Below are positions 1 through 10,851 of a DNA stretch of 64,000 nt, one piece after another (within the stretch, counting starts at the first letter, position 1; every line of letters begins with the position of its first letter). The stretch covers positions 6,572,001 through 6,636,000 of the forward strand of contig JAUCEF010000005.1 in the NCBI GenBank assembly GCA_033558025.1. Direction: 5' to 3'. Under the pieces are notes generated by a model. It was not told the origin of the DNA, did no database searches, and was given only the letters and a program-made list of their open reading frames with translations. This DNA is from Phytophthora sp. 'mugwort'. Its lineage: Eukaryota; Oomycota; Peronosporomycetes; Peronosporales; Peronosporaceae. The translations under genes were made by a program, and so were the position numbers.

Positions 1-28
1 AAGGCAGATAGCCCTGCTGTCAAGCGAT

Positions 29-1480
29 TTGAAGAAAGGCTACCCCATCAACGACCTTCTATCTTGGTCGTCGCACTTGACCTGTAACACGAGCGCAAGT
101 CCCCGAGCCGACACAGCCAAGGCCCAAGACAGCACGACCGATATCACCAAGCACCCCATGCATCTTCACCAAGCTGCTTTGATTGAGCAGTTAGTTCAGG
201 TCAACTACACGTTCGACGTTCGTTTTTCTACTATGGAAGCTAAAGCTTACAACAAGGCGCAGCTAGCACCAGCAATGCAAGGCACAAGTGAGAGCACAAC
301 CAATGAGAGACCAGCCAAAACGCGCCGTACGGGTGCAACGACATACCTGAAAGATGTATGGTTCTCCTGGTACACAGGAGTCTCGCATCTGGAGTTCGAC
401 TGACAGCTCCACCAAACACACGAGATCCACCTGCAAGCTTGTTGCTGCGTTCTTGAAGCTGTTCCTCGCTGAAGGGTTCGTGCTTGACGAGGGGTCGCCG
501 CAGTTCCGAGCCGATGTCCTGGCGCTTGGCACAACCGCTGAGAAGGAGCTGCTGTCGTTTCTATCCCAGCACGAGATTCCTGCCCGCGGAGCTCAGAACG
601 TCCTCAAGTCCATGCGCAAGCGTCACAAAGCCGGCTCTCTAAACTCTTCATCCAACACTACAAGCAACTTCATGCCTCCGGTCGCATTGTTGAGCTGCCC
701 CTGTGCATACTACAAATGTTCTTGGGTTAATATTCGCTGCGTAATTACGCATGTTTTACCTCTGTGTCGCCATCGCCATCCATTGCTATGTGTACATGTC
801 TAGATAATTTTCTTGACGCTGGGCACTCTGCTATCGAAACTCCACGATGCGCATTACTGCCACCATGCCTGCGTCGAGGCCTACGAAGAATGCATGTAGC
901 TCCCCGAAAAGGTTCAAGACCCTGTTATCACTGCTACCAAGATGCACAAGATTCACGTGAGAGTAATGAGGCATCCGTCATCTGCGGCTTATCATGAACA
1001 CGACGGTCGCCTCCTCAAAGTCTTCTCCCCGAAGCGATCTACGCCATCATCGCCTCGCTCGTCGAACGGAAGAAGCGCAGGGTCGGCCTAAAAGAGGTAC
1101 GGGAGTAGCTTGCTTCTTCTACCTACGCGGATGACGACGCCTTGAAGCAGACCACTGACAATGACCGCGAGGACGAACCGGTGCACTACGTTCGCAAGTA
1201 GCTGAACTGGAAAGCGTGAGAAAAGGGTTGCGTACTACCTAGTCGACGGGCAGCCAACTTGGAAACCGAAGACCCACTTGAACGAGAAGTTTGTCGCTGC
1301 CTTCGAGGAAGAGCGCCGCCTTCTTGTCCACAAGACATTCTTTGAAGACGAGGCTGTGGAGGACAACTCTCTGAACGACACAGAACAATAAACAGCATCA
1401 AGTAAGGAGAAAACGTCTGGTGTATTACGACCTTTAGTAGGTGCGTGGTAACCACACCGTCCCCCCTGCCGACCAAACAG
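29..1480 (+). pseudogene. Decayed repeat-family ORFs with a chromodomain-like tail
   Basis: No single open frame spans the region. Pieces in different plus-strand frames read like one broken protein: an N-terminal piece at 29-403, a piece at about 430-650 containing the motif RGAQNVLKSMRKRHKAG, and a tail at about 1180-1390. The tail reads YYLVDGQPTWKPKTHLNE after a frameshift, which resembles the aromatic core of a chromodomain (Y-x-V-x-W...TWEP). Chromodomains commonly end retroelement integrases, so a transposon-derived protein is likely. Stops and frame changes between the pieces show decay. The family was not identified, and the continuity of the pieces is inferred. Confidence 0.35.
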
Positions 1481-1773
1481 AAGAATAAATAACTCTTTTA
1501 TACTTGTTTCTTGGATAGTTGATCAGTGTCGGCCGATACCGGCGTGTTGTCACTAGTTCAAGTTTCACTAGTCACAAACTGTCCGTAGTCATTGGTACAC
1601 AGTTTGCCAGCTACTATTTTCTTGGTATGGGTTGGGGTCGGGCCTGGTTCCACGTAAGCTTCACTGTAATTTACCGCGGGTCTGGAGCAGGGTCAGTCTG
1701 ACTTGACACCTGACCAGGCCCGCAGTAGACCCGACTAATATTCTACACTGGCTTACATATCCTGCGAAGTAGC

Positions 1774-2068
1774 TAAGTCATCGCGCAGTTCATCCTGCGG
1801 GATACCATTGTCACCAATCTCCACACATTTGCTTCCTTTTAGCGGAAGATGGTCAGTCAAGTCCTTAAGCAAAATGGATTTCCGCGTCCCCGGACGACCG
1901 AGCACAAGTGTGACTGTTCCTGGCTTGAATCACCGGCTGCACCACGAAGAAGGCCGCGATCCACGCGTTGCTTGGAATGACATCAACCCGACGGTCATGA
2001 CCTTGAGTATGGCGTTGACGACCGTCGGTGATTCTGCTTGGTTGTCGTCACCTTCGTCAGCATAAGTT
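1774..2068 (-). pseudogene. Reversed copy of PDR/ABCG transporter NBD1 fragment
   Basis: Read on the minus strand, this is the same sequence as 6160-6454. It encodes a nucleotide-binding-domain fragment with the Walker A-like motif LVLGRPGTRKS. It is present only because it lies inside the left arm of the inverted repeat. Beyond 1774 the match to the plus-strand copy weakens (about 24 of 30 bases) and then disappears, so nothing further of the transporter is readable here. It cannot be a functional gene. Confidence 0.75.
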
Positions 2069-3018
2069 AGTCAACCTTGACCACACAGTGAGGTCCAAAG
2101 AAAATCTCCACTAGTGGTGCCGCCTTCCGAAATAATCATTGTATTGCAGTTTCAATATAGTATTTTACCCTCAATAAGTTATTTGTGAGAGACCTGTTTT
2201 AGTAAACAATAGTTTATTTTACCGGTCTTTAACCGACATTGCTTTTTTCAAAAACAACTTTTACGGAAAAACCTTTTTTTACGTCGTACATCCCAGTATT
2301 CCCAACCACCAGTTTCCCGTAATTACGCAGCGCTCTTTTTTTGGGGGGAGGGGGGGGGGTGCAGGACAACCGTGAACTCTGTCAAACGTCTGTCTAAAGC
2401 TGTCATTCTCGCATAACCATGGCTCTAGCAGCCCCCTTCACGACCAAGCACGTTTGCGCCTCTTCTTCGCACCCACCTCGATGGGCAAGACGAGCCTACT
2501 GAGTTCTTCCACTGCCAACGTGGAACCGTTCGCAAGCAAGATATGAAGACGGCTACTTCAACCTCTTCAACCACGTGCTGAAACAGCACCCCGACTGCGT
2601 CGCCGCCATGATGAACAGCGGGCTCAACTCAGGAACACTCGTGACCTTCCTCTACCAGAAAATCCAGACTGTGTTTTTTTTTTATCGACTTCATCACCGA
2701 GTGCAGCCTGCCCGTTTCCTTCTGTGACCGAAATGTACACTGTCATGAAGAGAATCTCCATCGAAATTCTACTCAAGTACACGGTCTTGTTGACTCAGGA
2801 AGTTGATACTGTCACCGTCGATCTCCTCCCCGTCATCTCTGGTATCATCGTTGACGGGTGGACCTTCCATTCCGAACATTTTGTAGCAGTCCTCGCCGTG
2901 TTCGAGCACGACCGACGCAGTGAGAAGGTGCTGCTGGCTGTGGCGCCTCTTGTGGACGGAGACGCTGAGGTCCACACGGCGAAGAGCCATGTTGCTTTTC
3001 TGAAGGACATCCTGCCGA
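1774..3018 (+). repeat. Left arm of a 1.25 kb inverted repeat
   Basis: This stretch is the reverse complement of 5209-6454. Outer positions pair so that left plus right equals 8228, and inner positions so that the sum is 8227. The one-base step comes from a G tract (10 G here, 11 C in the other arm) near 2350/5870. One substitution was noticed by eye (His versus Tyr in an antisense reading near 2960/5270). Identity stops sharply at 3018/5209 on the inside and falls to about 80 percent outside 1774/6454. The arm carries a reversed piece of an ABC-transporter pseudogene (1774-2068) and the 5' half of a hAT transposase relic (2430-3018). Confidence 0.93.
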
Positions 3019-4030
3019 TCTTCCATCGTGACAGCAGCATTGTTTCGTACCTCGTCGCAGACAACGGCTCTGTTAACAAGCGGCTGGCGGATTTGTTACA
3101 CGTACCATTTATTGGCTATGCCAGCCACCGCCTGAATTCGGCGGTGAACCTGTTCCTGGACTACTACGAGCCCTAACTGGAGCTGATACAGCAGCTCGTG
3201 AAGAAGCTACGATGTCTCAACAGCGCTGCTAGGCTCAGGTAAATTGCAGTACAATTCGGTGTTTGAAGTTTTTTTCTATAAGGCGGTTTTGAAAAGTGTT
3301 TTTTTTAGGAGAACGACGAATTTGCTTCGCTAGGCGACGAGATGAGCTCAATATACAAGGTGATTGAGCGCGACTTCAAGTTGCGATCTTCTCTTGACAT
3401 GGATGACGACGACACTGTGTCGTTGATGCCGGCGCGTAGACAAAAAAAATTGCCTGAGAGATTTGCTCATTCACGACCTTAAAGCTACAAGACGACAGCG
3501 TGGCGCTTCTCGACGTGCGCTACCTCTATGACGCGCTCGAGAAACATCCGGCTGTCGGCAAGTATTTTTGTTGCCGACGTCCCAATCGTGAAGGACCCCG
3601 AACTTGAAGACGCGTGGGTGCTGGCCCTGGCACGTAATATTCATGAGCTGACTGATGACCAACTGCTCATGTTGCACCCGTTTGAGACGATACCCGCAGC
3701 TGAGCAAACAACGTCGATGACGGGCGACGGATATCCTCAAGGCTTCGCGGACAGGTGATCTCACGCGTAAGAAGCAACGGACGGCGCGGAATCAATTTGT
3801 AGGGGTGGGCGTCACCCCTTCAACTTCTAACACGGTTGAACGGCTTTTTGTCGTGGTGAAGCACACGCTTTCGCACCACCGACAGGGAATGCTCCCAGGC
3901 ACCTCTAGACCGTCCTGTTCCTGAAGCGGAACAGACGCTTCTGGGGTTCGAGCACGGTTGCCAAGGTGGTGCATGCGACGTAAGTGAAGTGAAGATACAT
4001 CGGTAGTACATCTCCGTAACCCCAATAATT
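2430..4030 (+). mobile_element. hAT-type transposase relic (hAT-A)
   Basis: Order of pieces: a BED-finger-like start (about 2540-2620, reading GYFNLFNHVLKQHPDC), a catalytic-core piece at 2724-3176 (IIVDGWTFHSEHF, then VADNGSVNKRLADLLHVP and GYASHRLNSAVNLF), a degraded middle at 3330-3760, and a C-terminal dimerisation piece at about 3800-3930 (TPSTSNTVERLFVVVKHTL, the hAT signature). Stops at 3174 and later, plus frame changes, make it inactive. AT-rich motifs resembling one another occur at about 2168-2220 and 4019-4070 and could be subterminal repeats; they are partly palindromic, so orientation is ambiguous. The 5' half is duplicated in inverse orientation at 5209-5800. Confidence 0.75.
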
Positions 4031-4059
4031 TATTTGGTGGTCTTACTTTCAAGAACAAT

Positions 4060-4565
4060 AGCTTATTTCTTGAAATGCACGTACAAATAGTGCAATGTTA
4101 TTACCGGAAGGCCTGCTTGAACTTGCCTTCCACCACCACTTCCGCGGGTTAAAGACAGCTCGACGAAACTGAGAATTGCGAGGCCATGTCGGCAGTAGTA
4201 GCTACCTGTTTTGTCGGTTGTGTTTAGAGCTTGATGCTGGATGCTGGGAAGGACGCAAATGACAGTGGACGGTTCCCAAATTTGGGCGTATTCTGGTTTG
4301 ACTACGCTGTTTAGTACAGAAATATTGGGCTACGATACTGTACAACTCCCAAAACCGATGACAACGTGTCAAAATCACAAATAGTGTCCGAGATTACCGA
4401 AAAGCACTCAGTATTACAGGACCAGCACTTACCAATAGGAAATCAGAACTGCAAGCCACCTCTTCACCACTTAATATCAACCCTAGTGTATCTGCTATAA
4501 AAAACCACCCAATCAGCATAGCTGACATCCGGAATAATAGACAATTATGTACAAGATCAAAGGCT
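4060..4565. other. No gene seen (500 bases)
   Basis: AT-rich sequence between the hAT tail and the MULE fragment. No open frame of note and no recognised repeat. It lies inside the spacer (3019-5208) of the large inverted repeat. Confidence 0.5.
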
Positions 4566-4569
4566 CCAA

Positions 4570-5180
4570 CACCTCACTTGAGCACTTGCGATGTACGGGT
4601 TCAAACCTCTCTAGCCCCACCCCGACCAATGCCATCAATGCTACCCAAGCCTACTAAGCGCCAAGACTGGACAGTTCTTGTCCGCGCGTACCCCTCTGTC
4701 GACGGCAATATGCTGGAGTCAACGAAAGCATCGAAGATAACGAATTCTCAGTTGACGAAGTGCAACATGCGCAATGGGGCGCTCTGCACAAGATGCGCGC
4801 CCGAGAGCGAAGATGCCGCGATAAGGCTTGCAAAGACACCTCGTTGGTTGTGCTTGGTGCTCCGCAGTGCAAGGTACAGGAATGGCAGAAGTTCACTTTG
4901 ATGACCATGGAAAAGCGAGGTAACCACCTCACACCCTGTCGAGGTGTCGAGCCAGCTCGCATGACGCCGACAATGAAAGGCTTTGCCACAGATTTGGCGG
5001 CTAAATGTTTAAATCCGTCTAGAGTTCGCAACGGCCTTGTCACCCGTTTCGCTCTCGACCAAGATACTTTTCCCTCTCGCATGTTGCCCAGCTCTTCGTG
5101 AATTACTTCACCCCCTCTCAACTTCGGAACAACGGCTTCATCGATGAAGCCAAAAAAAGGATATTCAGGACAATAGTTTT
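4570..5180 (+). pseudogene. MULE transposase N-terminal fragment
   Basis: Two overlapping plus-strand frames (4578-4901 and 4760-5101) read like the N-terminal part of Mutator-like transposases known from Phytophthora. A basic Cys-containing segment (RDKACKDTSLVVLG) is followed by the helical segment TPTMKGFATDLAAKCLNPSR and VRNGLVTRFAL. The same architecture (LISAMKDVARDWAAQGL, then YGLMRRFNLDE) occurs in the better-preserved MULE at 61837-63721. The catalytic core and SWIM finger are absent, because the sequence is cut at 5209 by the right arm of the inverted repeat. Family assignment is by resemblance. Confidence 0.5.
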
Positions 5181-5208
5181 ATCGGTGATGAAGCACAAGA
5201 TGCTCCAT

Positions 5209-6454
5209 TCGGCAGGATGTCCTTCAGAAAAGCAACATGGCTCTTCGCCGTGTGGACCTCAGCGTCTCCGTCTACAAGAGGCGCCACAGCCAGCAGCACC
5301 TTCTCACTGCGTCGGTCGTGCTCGAACACGGCGAGGACTGCTACAAAATGTTCGGAATGGAAGGTCCACCCGTCAACGATGATACCAGAGATGACGGGGA
5401 GGAGATCGACGGTGACAGTATCAACTTCCTGAGTCAACAAGACCGTGTACTTGAGTAGAATTTCGATGGAGATTCTCTTCATGACAGTGTACATTTCGGT
5501 CACAGAAGGAAACGGGCAGGCTGCACTCGGTGATGAAGTCGATAAAAAAAAAACACAGTCTGGATTTTCTGGTAGAGGAAGGTCACGAGTGTTCCTGAGT
5601 TGAGCCCGCTGTTCATCATGGCGGCGACGCAGTCGGGGTGCTGTTTCAGCACGTGGTTGAAGAGGTTGAAGTAGCCGTCTTCATATCTTGCTTGCGAACG
5701 GTTCCACGTTGGCAGTGGAAGAACTCAGTAGGCTCGTCTTGCCCATCGAGGTGGGTGCGAAGAAGAGGCGCAAACGTGCTTGGTCGTGAAGGGGGCTGCT
5801 AGAGCCATGGTTATGCGAGAATGACAGCTTTAGACAGACGTTTGACAGAGTTCACGGTTGTCCTGCACCCCCCCCCCCTCCCCCCAAAAAAAGAGCGCTG
5901 CGTAATTACGGGAAACTGGTGGTTGGGAATACTGGGATGTACGACGTAAAAAAAGGTTTTTCCGTAAAAGTTGTTTTTGAAAAAAGCAATGTCGGTTAAA
6001 GACCGGTAAAATAAACTATTGTTTACTAAAACAGGTCTCTCACAAATAACTTATTGAGGGTAAAATACTATATTGAAACTGCAATACAATGATTATTTCG
6101 GAAGGCGGCACCACTAGTGGAGATTTTCTTTGGACCTCACTGTGTGGTCAAGGTTGACTAACTTATGCTGACGAAGGTGACGACAACCAAGCAGAATCAC
6201 CGACGGTCGTCAACGCCATACTCAAGGTCATGACCGTCGGGTTGATGTCATTCCAAGCAACGCGTGGATCGCGGCCTTCTTCGTGGTGCAGCCGGTGATT
6301 CAAGCCAGGAACAGTCACACTTGTGCTCGGTCGTCCGGGGACGCGGAAATCCATTTTGCTTAAGGACTTGACTGACCATCTTCCGCTAAAAGGAAGCAAA
6401 TGTGTGGAGATTGGTGACAATGGTATCCCGCAGGATGAACTGCGCGATGACTTA
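5209..6454 (-). repeat. Right arm of the 1.25 kb inverted repeat
   Basis: Reverse complement of 1774-3018, nearly base for base. On the minus strand it repeats the hAT 5' half (5165-5503 carries the same MTEMYTVMKRIS start as 2724). On the plus strand it ends in the NBD1 fragment of the PDR pseudogene, which continues past 6454 into unique sequence. The transporter therefore continues from this arm and not from the left one, so this side may be the original junction and the left arm the copy. That polarity is inference. The 2190-base spacer holds the 3' half of hAT-A and a MULE fragment. Confidence 0.93.
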
Positions 6455-7380
6455 ACCACCTCGCAGGGTATGTGATCCAGAAGGACGACACGCTGACGGT
6501 CCGAGAGAGTTTGCAATTCGCTTACGAGTTCGCCGTGACGTCGCGTCTCCAATTTAGCCAACTCCAGAGCGAGTTAGCGAATGGTTGGGGCTCAAGCATG
6601 ATCAAGACACGATTCCTGGCGATGCGACTATATACTCTGCGTGACGTCAAAGGTGGAGAGCGATAGCGTGAGACTTTCGGTAAGGTCTGCTTGGACACCA
6701 GAGCGTACTTCTGCTGGATGAAATCAAGACAGCGCTGGGTGCAGCACATCCTAACTCATCTAGATGCGCTTAAGGCGTACTTATTCCAGGTGCGAAACCT
6801 CTCCCCCCCCCCTCCCACCCCCCTCCCACGCCTACAACCCCGCCACTTGGATCCTCGAGTGTGTCGGAGCTGATGTGACGGGAGCTGGAAACTAAACAAC
6901 GCAATTCACACACCTTAGCGACCTGCATACGATCTACAATGCCCAAGCTCAGTGCCATGAACCGCAGAGTGCGAAAGCGAGTCGTGAGCAATCGCATTTG
7001 CGTTCAGGAACTTGCTTCGCGCTTCATAGAGAAATTCAGCTCCTCTATTGTGCCACGCCCGCGCTTTTGGTTCTCCAAGACCTGCTGACTGTTGGCGCCT
7101 TGTTCTCAGGAGTCGAGTGTATTCGACATACCACGGTATGAGCGCCGTCGTCGAGGAGACTTCCTCTCGCTGTTCTACTGCAGCGCCATGGCAATCAGCA
7201 TCTAGCCGTCGAAGACCGTGCAGCATTGTACCGCGAGTGTCTGCACAGAGCTACAACACGTTCTGGTACTTCCTGGGTGCCACACTGGCCGAGATTCCGT
7301 ATGACACACGCCAGCAGCTTTGTCTTCCTAGTACTGAGCTTCACGCTCATAAAATTCAGATTTTAGGATGCAACGTTTAA
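6160..7380 (+). pseudogene. PDR/ABCG transporter pseudogene, 5' and middle part
   Basis: Pleiotropic-drug-resistance ABC transporters are full-size plasma-membrane exporters. The order here is: Walker A region KPGTVTLVLGRPGTRKS (6300-6355; canonical GxxGxGKS has G where this has R), then TLTVRESLQFAYEFAV (about 6485-6540), a signature-like VKGGER (6645-6663), and a Walker B-like RAYFCWMDE-type remnant near 6700-6730. A pyrimidine-rich tract at 6800-6830 follows. A membrane-domain piece near 7240-7310 reads QSYNTFWYFLGATLAEIPY. Multiple stops and frame changes separate the pieces. The reading breaks at about 7380 where piggyBac sequence begins, and resumes at 9530. N-terminal residues before NBD1 are missing. 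Confidence 0.7.
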
Positions 7381-7384
7381 TGTA

Positions 7385-9529
7385 AATCGACATTGAAGGA
7401 GCTGAATGGCCAGCGCTACCGAAGTATAAAATCTGTCGATCACAACCAAGTGAGTGGAACACGTTGGGTTGATCTTTGAGCACCACCTTCATATTTCGTA
7501 CTACCACTGCAGGGCCGGTCTTATTATCGAATGCTTGTTGTGCGGTATCCGCTGTCTCGCGTTTGCCCACATATACCTCAAATCTATAGCAGTAGCGTAC
7601 AACATAGATATGAAGATACGTATAGTTAGGTCATTAGTTACGACAAAATATTTTCTCAAAAAACAAAAACGTATCGGTGACAGTATGCGCAGATGGAATC
7701 GCACACCATGAACATCTTGGTTCCATACCGGTGGGGCTTGTTGAGCATGAACATACGGGTAGTGTTGCGCTTTGATGTAGCCAGAAGCACGCCTTCACCA
7801 AATGAAAATTTGCTGGGCATAGTCCAGCCAGACAAAAACCGCGACTGTAAGACGTCCATCACCGGCCTCAATTTCCATAGCTTGTCTCGCTGACGGGGCG
7901 TTTCGTGTTGACGAAGTGCAGATCTCTTAGAATTGCAGTGCAGCGTTCCTCGCCATGTACTTGCCAAAGTTCCCGGCAGGAATAAATACACCATCATCGG
8001 TCATAGACCAGTGACGCGAAAATCGGCGCGTCATAGGGTTGAGCATTCTTGCAGCAAGAAGGTCGATTACGTGTCTCTGGGTCTTGTACTTAGGCGCCGC
8101 TCGCAAGCGTCGTTCGATCTGCTTGAGGGTCTCCGGAGTCGTGACATGACGCCTTCTTTGCTTCGCTCTTATCTCATTGGCTCTCACTTGTATGTTCTGG
8201 CTTTTGTATCGGTTTGTCTCTTTGTGATTCGCACCCATAACGGCTTTGATACAAAAAATAAGAACAACATCATAGGTGAGTCTGCCATTTCTTGGAGCTC
8301 GCGTGTCATGCTGACAGGTCGCCCGCAAGCTGCGGGTACTCTTCTACCGTAGTCTCAAACTCCGATGATGGCGTCCCCCACACAAACTCTCGTAGTGCAT
8401 CCTTGTCTATCGCCTCCAAAGTTAGTTTATCACCAAGCGCTTGGATCAATGCATCGTCCATGTGAGATATATCATCATCAGGCTCGATATCGTCGGTCGG
8501 GTACTCGCGTCGTACGACGGCGTCGCTGTCGCTGTTATCACTTACATCGCTTCCGCTAGATCCGAATAATTCATACGCTTCCGAAGCCTTCCCACTTGCC
8601 AAATGTTCACATCATCTGTCGATATGACGGTGCGTCACCTCCCTCAATTCTCTCGCCGTTCTGAGCACTTGTATCGTCGTCACTGCCCCCGCTATCACTT
8701 CCGTTCGAATGCACGTCTGATTCAACTCCCGACGCTATTTGTTGAAAGGCGATCATAACCAGGTCAAGATCAGACGCCACCATAGGTACGTACCCGTTCT
8801 CACCATTCGACTCGATAAGTTGCTCAATCGTATTGGCTGAAAGTGTGATAGGTGTGTCTATCTGCGAGTCCATCACGTACTCATCGACCGCGCTGTCCGG
8901 TATATCGTCTGCTTCTCTCTCCGACTCGCTGATCTCATCGTCATCACTCATGACCTTTAGCAGCCCAGATTCTATCATGTACGACGCGATTGCATTCTCA
9001 CCTGCGATATAGTTAGATATGTAAGAGTGATAATTATCAATACACACCACATGACACTCCTTATCAACAAAAGACTGTCCGTTTGTCGCGTAATAGGTCC
9101 AGTCTGTCGCGTATCCCGACGGCCGCTTCGTGGTCCATCTGGCTCGAAGAAATTGACGCCATAGATGCTTGAAGTCGGTGGCGCGGACCGCGTCCGCGAC
9201 CACCGAATCTGTTGCAGCTTCACTCGAACGGGTTCTTGCCATCCGGGCAAATTCGGGAATGAGGACCTTTGGTGGCTGTCAACCCTTTCACCATCTCACA
9301 GTCTATCGTCAGCTGGATTCTTACCCTTACTATGAAATTCCGATTTTGACCTCTTCCAGCTTATATTTATTTTTCCTCCCAGAATTTGAGCTGATTAAAG
9401 TATTGTCGTTTTTCTCGAGCCATTTTCTATTTGAAGCATGGACCAACGTCGTAATTTACGACTTTCGCCATCCTCTAAGTCGTAAATTACGACGTTGGTA
9501 ACTGGGGGGGGGGGGGGGGGGGGGGTTAA
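7385..9529 (-). mobile_element. piggyBac element relic, 3'-truncated (piggyBac-1)
   Basis: The minus-strand order starts at 9242 with an open N-terminal segment of 211 codons (acidic, with FKHLWRQFLRARWTTKRPSG), then broken frames at 8602-8306, 8328-7927 and 7997-7656. Transposase motifs include RFSRHWSMTDDGVFIPAG and the core piece HRYGTKMFMVCDSICAYC. The last readable piece, KTGPAVVVRNMKVVL to DRFYTSVALAIQLL, stops near 7390, so the C-terminal part and Cys-rich finger are absent. On the 5' side the sequence ends in TTAA (9526-9529) preceded by a run of 22 G, consistent with piggyBac termini (TTAACCC in the element's orientation). The element splits the PDR pseudogene. No TTAA-CCC end was found on the 7385 side. 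Confidence 0.75.
9442..9525. repeat. Perfect 22-base hairpin followed by a G22 tract
   Basis: 9442-9463 and 9478-9499 are perfect reverse complements (22 bases, 14-base loop). Four bases later a run of 22 G (9504-9525) leads directly into TTAA. The position is the 5' end of piggyBac-1, so the hairpin may be a subterminal inverted repeat used by the transposase. The G tract could form quadruplexes and is prone to length error. Confidence 0.9.
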
Positions 9530-9972
9530 GAAGTGGTCAACCATCGCTCTCTACAGGCTCGTGATCTCGTTACAGCAAGTGTATCTGGGCCAGTTCCTGG
9601 TCTATGGGCTTCCAGAGGTCTAACTGACCGGCATGTTGCTCAGCAGCATCTTGTCCCTCTTCTCGAGGTTCAACCTGCCCAGCAGCTCCATCCCTCGAGG
9701 TTACTTGTGGCGCCACATACTGACGCTTCAGCGCTTTACATTGGCGGCGCTCGTGGCTCTGGTGTGTTTGCTGACTACTCGTCAATCAGGAACTGAAAGC
9801 GTTGCTGCATGAGGCTCCGTTAGAGCTGGAGGGGCCGAGCGTAAAGCAGTATGTCGAGTCGGTGTTCAAGATGAAACACGATGACATCATTCGCAACATC
9901 GCGGTCAGCTTGGCATTTATCGTGGGGATTCAGTTTCGGGGGCTGCTCTCGGTGCGCTCTATCTCACAGTAG
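9530..9972 (+). pseudogene. PDR/ABCG transporter pseudogene, 3' end
   Basis: This continues the transporter interrupted at about 7380. Pieces read QVYLGQFLVYGLPEV (9575-9620), then IPRGYLWRHILTLQRF (9690-9740), and finally the family C-terminus PSVKQYVESVFKMKHDDI with a last membrane segment, ending in a stop at 9970-9972. PDR proteins normally end with a short basic tail after this helix; here the tail is altered. Frame changes (for example the stop after GLPEV) confirm decay. About 20 codons of the expected membrane region are missing at the piggyBac junction. Confidence 0.7.
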
Positions 9973-10851
9973 GGCAGGGCGACGATGGCAGCATACCTCA
10001 TTGATCGTCATTTTCTTACATTTAGGCTCGGGTTGCAGACTGACCATACTTTTGAATAGGAAACTTTGGAGGAACTAGGGTAACGAGAGCCCAAAAACTC
10101 GAGAAGATAGAGTAGGAGAGTGGTCTCCGCTATTGAAGCGGTGCTGAGCCGCAGCTCTCTCCCCCCGGCGGCGGTCTTCAATCACAAATACAAACAATAA
10201 CGGGGGATCTGTGTATTCCGATAATATGCCGTCAACGTGATGGAGCATTCAGCGCGGGGCGTGATCAAGGGAATTGCGGTAATTTCGAGCATTGCCAGAA
10301 ATACAATGGTCGAATTTGCGCTGGAAGTACCCAGCATCTTCATGAATTAAAAGAAGAAAAAAAAGACGTTGCGTTCGAAGCTAGCAAGTGCAGCTGCAAG
10401 CTCGCTTTTAGATGGTTGGAAAACCCACCAATTGGGCCTTTAAGGAAGCCAAATGCGGATCTCAGGAGATTGACATTGCAAAGGACTCATATGACACCCG
10501 AAGAAAACACATGCTTCACGCACTCTGACACCAAAGCTGCGCTTCCGAGTCTTCTGAAGCGCCGGTGAATGAATGTAAAGCCTCTCCATTGTATTGCACT
10601 CGCGAGTTTTGTCAATCAGCTTGCACAGGTTCGCCGACAGTAAAACCCTACCCCTAGTTATGAGCACAATGCGGACTTCAAAAAGACGCATACCGGTACC
10701 GGTAGCACCGATGCTATTGACGTCTGGGTAGTCCGGTTGATATGGGTTTGCAGGGCCGAAACCATCCCATTCTGCAACATCCAGCCAGGGAGCAAGCGAG
10801 AAGCCTCGGGGTTCCTCTCTTCTCCATCTCTTCTTTCACACACATTCCGCC
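9973..10851. other. Intergenic, no gene recognised
   Basis: About 880 bases between the PDR pseudogene end and the first host gene. Only short, unconvincing frames occur on either strand. The last 100 bases upstream of 10852 are pyrimidine-rich (ttcctctcttctccatctcttctttcac) and probably hold the start site of the next gene. Confidence 0.5.

Noticed and set aside
4654..5121. 155-codon minus-strand frame
   Set aside because: Antisense of the MULE N-terminal fragment; no motif on this strand.
9442..9510. Helitron 3' end (hairpin followed by CTGG)
   Set aside because: The arms are longer than typical Helitron hairpins, the sequence sits at a piggyBac terminus with TTAA, and no Rep/helicase sequence is nearby.
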